A stretch of DNA of 5,480 bases from Bacillota bacterium (GTDB taxonomy: Bacteria; Bacillota; Dethiobacteria; DTU022). Positions 1 to 5,480 of this stretch are shown in pieces. Where the stretch lies: the NCBI GenBank assembly GCA_012510325.1, contig JAAZIG010000014.1:1-5480 (forward strand). Reading direction: 5' to 3'. Position 1 is the first letter of the stretch. Each line of letters starts with the position of its first letter. A program made the position numbers and the translations under genes. The notes below the pieces were generated by a model. That model was not told the DNA's origin. It did no database searches and saw only the letters and a list, made by a program, of their open reading frames with translations.

Positions 1-585
1 ACCACTAAAGTTCATCCCCGCTCGCAGTCTGTTTTCTGGTGCAGGGACGAGGAGCTGGACAGCGTCTTTACCGATTGGACTATCTTTACCGGCCTGATCA
101 AAAGCGGTCAGAAAAAAGAGCAGCCGAGGCAGCTGGCCAGGCTGAGCCGCAACAGCGCCTGCCTGTTAACATCGAGAGACCCCGATACGCCCGAGACAGA
201 AAGGCGCATCCTCGGTGCGTTCATGGTGCATGAGAATATCAGCGTCCGCCGGTGTGCAGACGGTTATATTCCTGCCCATTCAAAGTACAGGCTCCGTCTT
301 TCAGAAGAGGAATCGGCGAAGATGCTTTTCTGGAACTACTATATTAACCGGAAATATCCGCACAAGATGACCTGGAACACAGGACGGCACCGCTATTTCG
401 ATAATATCTGGATGGCCCAGATCCTGCTCGACATCCTCTCCTTGAAAACAGAACCCCGGGAGCGGGAGTCTGTCGAAGCTTTCCTGAAGTATCTCTGCCA
501 AACAAACCTAATTGAGAAAGGAGATCTGCCCAAACCTGAGGGGGCCTTGATTTTGAACAAAACCCCTTCTAAAACAAAAAAATAA
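1..585 (+). CDS. Uncharacterised protein, C-terminal 194 residues (5' end outside window)
   Basis: The reading frame is open from the first base to the TAA at 583-585. The gene therefore starts upstream, and the internal ATG at 223 is not the likely start: the residues before it (VFWCRDEEL, a TG-x-x-KSG stretch, LLTSRDPDTPE, RRILGAF) look like continuous conserved protein. From codon 105 there is a dense aromatic block: FWNYY at 110-114, W125, then G-R-H-R-Y-F at 128-133 and an amphipathic helix ending in QILLDI. The last eight residues are Lys-rich. No signal peptide or membrane segment is visible, so it is probably cytosolic. The pattern (an 'LTSR...E..RRILGAF' beta region followed by an FW-x-Y-x-x-N helix) vaguely recalls PUA/EVE-like nucleic-acid-binding folds. 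That is only an impression and I assign no function. It ends 46 bases before the LuxR-type gene in the same direction, so co-transcription is possible. I am confident that it is a real gene and unsure of its function. Confidence 0.8.
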   Translation, partial: TTKVHPRSQSVFWCRDEELDSVFTDWTIFTGLIKSGQKKEQPRQLARLSRNSACLLTSRDPDTPETERRILGAFMVHENISVRRCADGYIPAHSKYRLRLSEEESAKMLFWNYYINRKYPHKMTWNTGRHRYFDNIWMAQILLDILSLKTEPRERESVEAFLKYLCQTNLIEKGDLPKPEGALILNKTPSKTKK

Positions 586-587
586 AT

Positions 588-593
588 GATAAT
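588..593 (+). promoter_or_regulatory. Possible -10 element (GATAAT) upstream of the LuxR-type gene
   Basis: GATAAT differs from the sigma-70 consensus TATAAT at one base and lies in the short AT-rich spacer just after the stop codon of the upstream gene. No acceptable -35 hexamer is found 16-18 bases upstream; the nearest TTGAAC at 553-558 is too far away. The regulator could equally be read through from the upstream gene. Confidence 0.2.
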
Positions 594-617
594 ATTGTAT
601 AGATTGGCTGTGCAGAC

Positions 618-626
618 GAGGAGGTG
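618..626 (+). promoter_or_regulatory. Ribosome binding site of the LuxR-type gene
   Basis: GAGGAGGTG is a near-perfect Shine-Dalgarno match, five bases before the ATG at 632. It fixes the start there rather than at the in-frame Met at residue 14. Confidence 0.85.
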
Positions 627-631
627 TCGGC

Positions 632-2077
632 ATGGCGGTGCGGAATCTGGAAAAAAATATTCTAACCTCTATGCGGACTCTTTTTCGGGCCAAAGATAAC
701 ATCAACCTGCAAAATCTTCGCCTGAAATACCTGCCCTATATGCTGATCTTTCCCTTAGCCCCTGTCTTTGCGAATATGCAAGGGGCTTTATTCAGCGATG
801 CGGTACACCTTTTCGGGCTCAATGCGATGACTCTTATGGGCAGCGCCTACTGCGTCGGTGCCGGCACGCTCTTCGCACTGACAAGCGCAAAGAATATGGC
901 CGGCGCTTCCCGCATATTTTCTGTGGCCACAGCGGCTGCCTTCATCCCCTGGCTTGCGGTCGCAGAAAGCCGGCTGAGCCTGCTACTGGCCGTCCTGTTC
1001 ATGTTCGGCCTGGGCGGCTGCGCCGCCTGCGCGGCATTTGCTTATACCTTCGCCCTGAACAACACGGAGAGGCTGCTCGGCGCAGCGGCGATCTCTTTAT
1101 TTTTTTCGCTCAATCAGCTTGACTCCGGCCTTACCCTTCTGTCCGGTTATTTTGATAAGATCTACTTAACCCTGCTCGTCGCAGGAACTTGCATTTGTCT
1201 GTTCTTTTACAAAACCAAAGACTTTGCCGCCGCTGTAAACAGACCCCGGGCCACACTCAATCCCGCACTGCTGTTGATGCTCTACTTCTTCGTCGCCCAC
1301 TACTTTGTCGAGATATTCTATACCTATCTTCCAGGGGCCTCTTCTACCAGCGCCATGATTGCCAACGGAGCGGTGGGCATAGTGGTGGTCTGCCTGGCGC
1401 TGGCCCTGCAGTTTCTCACTACCAGCAGCGTCTGGAATATGTGTAACCTTTTTTTTGTGGCGATGATTCTCACCTACGCGCTCTACTTTACGCCCGACGG
1501 CTCCATTCTGCGCAGCGTCGCCCGGCTGACTCACGGTTTTGAGCAGATGGGCTATATCGCCGCTTATTATCTGCTCGGCTGTGTTTTCAAAAAGCACGGG
1601 GATTTTCGCCTTTTCAAGCTCTGCCTCGTGACTATTTTGCCTGTGAGCATGCTCTCCTATGTGATCCCCGGGGCGCTCGCCGCCGGGGCGCCCGATCTGC
1701 TGCCCCTGGCCGCCACCCTTACCTCCAGCGTTGTTTTTATCATTTTTATCATGCTCTCCCCGGCCTATTCAAAACATCTCTTTCAAGCCGACTGGTCCGA
1801 AGATTTTTATGCCGTCGACATGACCGAGGCCTCCCGGAAGGTGAAACAATCGGATCTGCTGGAGAAGCTCAAGTTGTCCCCGCGGGAAAAAGAGGTCGCC
1901 GCACTGCTGCTGAACGGGCAGGCGGCAAAGCAGATCGCCACAGAGTTGGAGATCTCCGTCCACACCGCCAATTTCCATATTAAGAATTTGTACAGAAAAT
2001 TGAATATAAATACACGCTCGGAGCTGTTTGCCCGGTTTAACCCCCATATTTTTTCTGAAAAAGTGCAAATCAAGTAA
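632..2077 (+). CDS. Membrane-bound LuxR-family transcriptional regulator (about 12 TM helices plus C-terminal HTH)
   Basis: A complete 481-residue protein, starting at an ATG with a strong ribosome binding site and ending in tandem stops TAA TAG. Residues about 33-376 hold roughly 12 hydrophobic segments (approximately 33-52, 65-86, 95-111, 115-141, 147-170, 176-193, 209-230, 242-262, 268-286, 305-319, 328-350, 356-376), an MFS-like membrane half. A linker of about 38 residues leads to a GerE/LuxR DNA-binding domain at 415-469: it opens with LSPREKEVAALLLNG, has the scaffold helix AAKQIATELEIS, and a recognition helix starting VHTANFHIKNLYRKL. No receiver domain is present, so it is not a classical response regulator. 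Regulators of this layout are known in Clostridia and in gut Actinobacteria such as Eggerthellaceae; their ligands are largely undefined. By inference the membrane half senses or binds a small molecule or envelope state and the HTH acts on nearby promoters, the giant surface-protein gene 189 bases downstream being the obvious candidate. Family assignment is firm; ligand and target are unknown. Confidence 0.93.
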   Translation: MAVRNLEKNILTSMRTLFRAKDNINLQNLRLKYLPYMLIFPLAPVFANMQGALFSDAVHLFGLNAMTLMGSAYCVGAGTLFALTSAKNMAGASRIFSVATAAAFIPWLAVAESRLSLLLAVLFMFGLGGCAACAAFAYTFALNNTERLLGAAAISLFFSLNQLDSGLTLLSGYFDKIYLTLLVAGTCICLFFYKTKDFAAAVNRPRATLNPALLLMLYFFVAHYFVEIFYTYLPGASSTSAMIANGAVGIVVVCLALALQFLTTSSVWNMCNLFFVAMILTYALYFTPDGSILRSVARLTHGFEQMGYIAAYYLLGCVFKKHGDFRLFKLCLVTILPVSMLSYVIPGALAAGAPDLLPLAATLTSSVVFIIFIMLSPAYSKHLFQADWSEDFYAVDMTEASRKVKQSDLLEKLKLSPREKEVAALLLNGQAAKQIATELEISVHTANFHIKNLYRKLNINTRSELFARFNPHIFSEKVQIK

Positions 2078-2086
2078 TAGCCCGAG

Positions 2087-2135
2087 CTGCGGGAGCAAAC
2101 GGCAAGGCCAGCCCGGCAGTAAACCCTTCTTTTTT
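2087..2135 (+). terminator. Weak terminator-like structure after the LuxR-type gene
   Basis: CTGCGGG (2087-2093) can pair with CCCGGCAG (2112-2119) with one bulged base across an 18-base loop. Eleven bases after the stem, the sequence CTTCTTTTTT gives a T-run at 2130-2135. The gap between stem and T-run and the long loop make this a poor intrinsic terminator, so read-through into the next gene is quite possible. Confidence 0.25.
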
Positions 2136-2148
2136 ACCGACCTACCAT

Positions 2149-2196
2149 ATTTAGTAGCTATCAAAATTAGTCCGCTTTCCCTAGAATGTACTAAAT
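2149..2196. repeat. Inverted repeat ATTTAGTA / TACTAAAT between regulator and surface-protein gene
   Basis: Two perfectly complementary 8-base arms, 2149-2156 and 2189-2196, are separated by 32 bases and set 40 bases apart start to start, close to four helical turns. CCAT precedes the left arm; GGGG follows the right arm. A -10-like TAGAAT lies at 2182-2187, just inside the right arm, without a clear -35. The position between a LuxR-type gene and a divergent-function neighbour in the same direction suggests an operator pair, but AT-rich 8-mers can match by chance. Confidence 0.35.
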
Positions 2197-2252
2197 GGGG
2201 AGGATTCAGACTGTTGCGACATCTCTCCGGCTGCTAAAACAAAAAGGGGAAA

Positions 2253-2258
2253 AAGGGG
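2253..2258 (+). promoter_or_regulatory. Ribosome binding site of the giant FN3-like gene
   Basis: AAGGGG sits eight bases before the ATG at 2267. An in-frame ATG at 2195 would add 24 residues, but it has no Shine-Dalgarno sequence before it and overlaps the inverted repeat arm. The 2267 start is therefore preferred. Confidence 0.65.
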
Positions 2259-2266
2259 CGATCGGT

Positions 2267-5200
2267 ATGGAATGGTTGGCCAAGGCTATTAATTGGGTGG
2301 TGACACGGTACCGGACCCATCCGGGCCGCTTTTTGCTGATTACGTTCGCTGCGGTGGCACTGGTCACGACAGGGATTCTGTGGGCTTGCGGTCTCTTTTC
2401 AACCTTCTCCTATCTCCCCAACCGCGCCTATATCGCTGCTGAAAGCGAAGCGCCGGAGCCGCAGACGCTGGCTGAACTTCTACACAGCGCTGTCCCCGAT
2501 GTCGACATCCTGCTGCAAAAGCCGGCGCTCGCCCAAGAGCTGCTTTCCACCGAGTCCCTCATCGAAATTGCCGATTCACGGCTGGCGCTAAACAACCTGC
2601 GCACCCTCGATGAAGAGCTCGGGAAACGGCTGGCCGAGCTGGTCCCGGCGGAGGAAGAACCGAGCGAGACCCCGGAGGACGAGGCCCCGGCAGAAGAAGA
2701 ACCGAGCGAAACTCCGACGGACGAGGCTCCGGCAGAAGAAGAAGCGCCGGCAGCGGAGCAGAAGTCGACCGTTGCCCCGCCACCCTATAACCTCGAAAAT
2801 ATAGCGCCCTACCGCAGCGCCTCCGAGCTGGAAATCACCCAACAGCTCGACGAACTCACTGCGCTGAAAGAGAAGACGGGAAAGCTGCTGACCCCGCCGT
2901 CTTACGGCGAACCGGTATCCCTGCCCCAGGCGGTCAACCTGAAAGGGGTCTGGCAGGCTCCCGGGGAGACGCTCCTCCATATGACCCCTTCAGGGGATTG
3001 GCTCCCCGAGGAGGGCTACCGGCTCTTCCGGGTGATCGATGGCAAAAAAGAGCTCATCGCCGAGCAGGCCGCTTCCCCGGCGAACGCTTTGAGCGGGAAG
3101 CTTGCCATTGCCCATGCCGATCTGATCAAGGATCTGTACGGCGAAGCGGCGCTGACGCCAAAGAAACTGGAAACGATGGGGATGACCGCAGCAGCGTTTC
3201 GCGAAATGGCCTACCTCACCGATACCCTGGAAGAGAAGCCTCTGGTAAGCGGCGCTCTCGATTTTAAGGAGATGCAAAAGGCGCTCATCACCATCCCTGC
3301 AGAGATCGAGCAAAAGATCCCGGAGACGGACCAGATGCTGAGCCGCCCGATCTATCTCCCGGGCCAACAGAACCGCAGCTACGCCAACGCCGCGGTCGGC
3401 GCCTCCCTTTGGAAAAAGCTTACTGTGATCCAGGAAGAGCTCGACTTTGAGATCAATCCCCTGCTCCTGGAAACACTCACCGCAAGGCATAAACTGACCA
3501 CGATGAGCTTTGTTGACGATGAATTTGCCGAGGAGGCGGGCTTTCTCTTCCGCGACGACCTCTCCGCTGTTGACCTTCCCACGGGAACGCCGATCAGCTA
3601 TCTTGTCGAGGCCCCCGACGGAATCAAAGCAGAGCTCGCCATCACCCCCGGTGTGGAGAACAAGCCGAGCAAACCGCAGGGCCTTGTCGGTTACGGTCTC
3701 GACGGCAAGGTGCCCCTGCGCTGGGGCGAGGTGGAGAGCGAGGCGGAGCAAGATATCCTGAGCGGGTACTTTATCGAAAGGAAACTGGACGGGGAAAAGG
3801 AGTTTGTCCAGATCAACGAAGAGCCCGTCGTAGTCTCCTATATGCTCGATGAGACGGAGATCTATTTCGAATCGCCCATCTTTTACGAAGATGAGGTGGC
3901 AGACGGCCGGACCGCCCAGTACCGCCTCCGCTCCCTCGACATATTCGGGCGGACCAGCGAATATTCAGATGTCCTCAGCATCAAGGTGGAGAAGGTTTCG
4001 CCGCCCAACGCGCCGACCATCGCCACCCCCGCGCTCTCCCTGCCGGGGACAGAGGCCGCCGGGGAGCAGTCCGAAGCGGTGAAACAATCGCTAGCGTTGA
4101 ATAAAAACAAGCGCGGCATCGTCCTGCCCATCCATACCGACTCTCCCGACACGGTCCGCTTCACCATCTACCGGGCGGCGGCGGAGGGAGCGAAGGGCTT
4201 CGGGACGCCCACAGCCATCGCCAACCTGACTTATGAACACCCGGCGGCGTCCGGTGAGCTGAACCTTAGCGCAGATGAAATACCTGCCTTCAAGGTGAGG
4301 AGAGTAAACCGGGCCAGGCACCACTTCCTCTCCAGCATTCATCCCAGCGAGCCCAATCTGGTCTATTTCGACTCCAAAATCAAGGAGGGCTACACCTACA
4401 AGTACTGGGTCTCGGCGTGGGACTCCTGGAACAATGAGAGCGTCTGGTCGCAGTCGGCTGCCTCCGGAGTCCCCACGGATGCTGTACCGAAAGCGCCGGG
4501 GGAGCTGGAGATCGCCATGCTCTCCCGCGAGCTGCCCGACTTATCCGAGTTGCCCCCGGGCGTCCGCAATGACGGACCGGTTTCATATGATTCCCTCAAA
4601 AAATTGGCCGATGGACCCATGCGGCAGTACGAGACCGATATCACCACCATCGAAAAGGCGGATTCCCTGGATCTGCGCATCGGTCAATTTTTAGCCGGCT
4701 CCCACTTGCCGGTAGAGATCTCTTCGCATTATGATAATTTGCCCGGGGATAAATATATCCATATGTTTGTCGCCGTGCGCGGCGAAGAGGTGCTCCCCAA
4801 CGGCACCGCCCGCCTGAAATGGCCCCATTACAGCGGTGAAGGGCTGTCCGGCTATGTGCTCTATGCCCCCTGCTTCCCCCTTGCATCCCTGGAAGAGATG
4901 CAGCAGATGTCGCGGGCCGAGCTCACGGAGATGGGGCCGTGGCAGCGGCTCAACGATGAAGCGATCGCCGAGAACCAGTTTGTCGCCGGCGGTCTTTCCC
5001 AGACACCGGGAGAGCTGTCGCTCTTTCTTGTCTGTCTCGAACCAAAATCCGACTTGCGGCCGGGGGATCTGCAATTTCAACTCTCTTCCGGAGCGAGTCT
5101 GACAAAGCTCAGCAAATCGCTAAGCATCGACAAACAGCGTTTGGCCAACATGATCGCGCTGGGCGACGAGATTCAAACCCCCGAAAGCGGCTATGTCAAG

Positions 5201-5480
5201 CTTGACTGGAAAGCCTCTGACAACCCGCAGGTTAAATATTACCGCGTCTACCGCTTTGAGGTGCCCTCCTTCAAGGAGGGGCCCCCTGAGCCCCCCTCGA
5301 AGTTCTTACAAATGTGGGTCCGGATCAAAAGCTTCTTCACCTTCTGGGTAAAAAGCGAGGAGCCGGCCAAGGAGCCCGCCCAGGAGTGGACTCTCGTCGG
5401 CGACAATATCATCGCCCCGACATATACGGAACGGGTCGAACAATCTTTTGCCCACTACTATTATTACAAGGTCACCGCGG
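2267..5480 (+). CDS. Large membrane-anchored multidomain protein with FN3-like modules (3' end outside window)
   Basis: The frame stays open for 1071 codons to the window edge with no stop. Residues 1-20 are short and basic, 21-43 form one hydrophobic segment, and everything after should lie outside the membrane. Residues about 62-125 are helical, 127-162 form an acidic Pro/Glu repeat linker, and 185-207 are helical again. Beta modules follow. Module 1 (about 220-462) opens with a strand region ending GYRLFRVIDGKKELIAE, is interrupted by a mostly helical stretch (about 283-430), and resumes at GTPISYLVEAPDG. Module 2 (467-575) is classic FN3: KVPLRWGEV, SGYFIERKLDG, QYRLRSLDIFGRTSEYSD. Module 3 (578-738) carries RFTIYRA and YKYWVSAWDSWNNESVWS. 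Module 4 (about 742-935) has ARLKWPHYSGEGLSGYVLY. Module 5 (from 975) has KLDWKASDNPQVKYYRVYR and YYYYKVTA. FN3 modules typically serve as spacers or binding domains in exported proteins; no catalytic motif is visible. A surface adhesin, scaffold or envelope-spanning component is inferred, with moderate confidence. Confidence 0.88.
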   Translation, partial: MEWLAKAINWVVTRYRTHPGRFLLITFAAVALVTTGILWACGLFSTFSYLPNRAYIAAESEAPEPQTLAELLHSAVPDVDILLQKPALAQELLSTESLIEIADSRLALNNLRTLDEELGKRLAELVPAEEEPSETPEDEAPAEEEPSETPTDEAPAEEEAPAAEQKSTVAPPPYNLENIAPYRSASELEITQQLDELTALKEKTGKLLTPPSYGEPVSLPQAVNLKGVWQAPGETLLHMTPSGDWLPEEGYRLFRVIDGKKELIAEQAASPANALSGKLAIAHADLIKDLYGEAALTPKKLETMGMTAAAFREMAYLTDTLEEKPLVSGALDFKEMQKALITIPAEIEQKIPETDQMLSRPIYLPGQQNRSYANAAVGASLWKKLTVIQEELDFEINPLLLETLTARHKLTTMSFVDDEFAEEAGFLFRDDLSAVDLPTGTPISYLVEAPDGIKAELAITPGVENKPSKPQGLVGYGLDGKVPLRWGEVESEAEQDILSGYFIERKLDGEKEFVQINEEPVVVSYMLDETEIYFESPIFYEDEVADGRTAQYRLRSLDIFGRTSEYSDVLSIKVEKVSPPNAPTIATPALSLPGTEAAGEQSEAVKQSLALNKNKRGIVLPIHTDSPDTVRFTIYRAAAEGAKGFGTPTAIANLTYEHPAASGELNLSADEIPAFKVRRVNRARHHFLSSIHPSEPNLVYFDSKIKEGYTYKYWVSAWDSWNNESVWSQSAASGVPTDAVPKAPGELEIAMLSRELPDLSELPPGVRNDGPVSYDSLKKLADGPMRQYETDITTIEKADSLDLRIGQFLAGSHLPVEISSHYDNLPGDKYIHMFVAVRGEEVLPNGTARLKWPHYSGEGLSGYVLYAPCFPLASLEEMQQMSRAELTEMGPWQRLNDEAIAENQFVAGGLSQTPGELSLFLVCLEPKSDLRPGDLQFQLSSGASLTKLSKSLSIDKQRLANMIALGDEIQTPESGYVKLDWKASDNPQVKYYRVYRFEVPSFKEGPPEPPSKFLQMWVRIKSFFTFWVKSEEPAKEPAQEWTLVGDNIIAPTYTERVEQSFAHYYYYKVTA
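2645..2752 (+). repeat. In-frame 42-base tandem repeat encoding an acidic Pro/Glu linker
   Basis: Two full 14-codon units (2645-2686 and 2687-2728, each PAEEEPSETP-x-DEA) are followed by a partial unit (2729-2752, PAEEEAPA). The units differ at a few bases, mostly synonymous, with one Glu-to-Thr change, so the duplication is not brand new. The product is a disordered, strongly negative spacer between the membrane-proximal helix and the first beta module, of the kind that holds exported domains away from the membrane or lets them cross the cell wall. Confidence 0.85.
5264..5280. repeat. Perfect palindrome CCCTCCTT-c-AAGGAGGG inside the giant gene
   Basis: Eight-base arms flank a single C, followed directly by GGGGCCCC (5278-5285) and further C-runs. 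It marks the start of a 42-residue insertion (residues 999-1040) in FN3-like module 5, where the protein becomes Pro/Gly/Glu-rich. A one-base loop cannot form in RNA without opening the innermost pairs. Confidence 0.5.

Noticed and set aside
39..233. 64-codon + strand frame with another phase than the first gene
   Set aside because: Arg/Gln/Ala-rich out-of-phase translation; the phase-1 frame is open throughout and reads as conserved protein.
541..570. GGGG ... TTTTG/CAAAA ... CCCC hairpin at the end of the first gene
   Set aside because: It lies inside the coding region and is followed by an A-rich rather than a T-rich stretch on the + strand, so it is not a convincing terminator for this gene.
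1166..1597. 143-codon - strand frame inside the LuxR-type gene
   Set aside because: Opposite a clear membrane-protein coding region, and the translation is His/Gly/Gln-rich without any domain pattern.
1769..2164. 131-codon - strand frame spanning the HTH region and the intergenic gap
   Set aside because: It is antisense to the conserved HTH-coding bases and shows only low-complexity Leu/Gln/Cys content.
2195..2266. Upstream in-frame ATG start for the giant gene
   Set aside because: No ribosome binding site precedes it, and the added 24 residues are unremarkable and would place a basic stretch before an already complete N-terminus.
2588..2980. 130-codon - strand frame rich in Arg, Phe and Leu
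   Set aside because: Its repeats are the antisense image of the Pro/Glu tandem repeat on the + strand; no ribosome binding site or domain supports it.
2990..3751. 253-codon open frame on the - strand inside the giant gene
   Set aside because: It lies entirely opposite a well-supported FN3-like coding sequence, has no recognisable domain, and long antisense frames are expected in GC-rich DNA with strong third-position bias.

Overview
The window reads as a moderately GC-rich bacterial chromosome segment with three consecutive genes, all on the + strand: the 3' end of an uncharacterised gene (1-585), a complete gene for a membrane-bound LuxR-type regulator (632-2077), and the first 3.2 kb of a very large gene for a membrane-anchored, FN3-like multidomain surface protein (2267-5480, running off the end). 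Purine-rich Shine-Dalgarno sites (GAGGAGGTG, AAGGGG) and a LuxR regulator with a roughly 12-helix membrane half suggest a Clostridia- or Negativicutes-like Firmicute. Some Actinobacteria carry the same regulator architecture, so this placement is an inference. No rRNA, tRNA, CRISPR array, transposase or phage gene is visible.

Layout. 1-585: in-frame C-terminal 194 residues of a protein whose start lies outside the window. It has a striking aromatic motif (FWNYY, then W-N-T-G-R-H-R-Y-F) that I cannot tie to a named family. 586-631: short AT-rich spacer holding a strong ribosome binding site. 632-2077: 481-residue protein with about 12 hydrophobic helices followed by a GerE/LuxR helix-turn-helix at residues 415-469. 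2078-2266: 189-base intergenic region with a weak terminator-like structure near 2087-2135, a well-separated inverted repeat (ATTTAGTA ... TACTAAAT, 2149-2196) and the ribosome binding site of the next gene. 2267-5480: at least 1071 residues comprising a short basic cytoplasmic end, one transmembrane segment, a helical stretch, an acidic Pro/Glu repeat linker, and then a chain of about five beta-sandwich modules, at least three clearly FN3-like.

How the genes may work together is inference. The regulator lies directly upstream of the giant surface-protein gene in the same orientation, and the gap contains a dyad that could be an operator. This makes membrane-sensed control of a surface protein a reasonable hypothesis. 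The most unusual object is the giant protein, both for its architecture and for the aromatic insertion inside its last visible FN3-like module. Its large size and the missing 3' end prevent a functional assignment.
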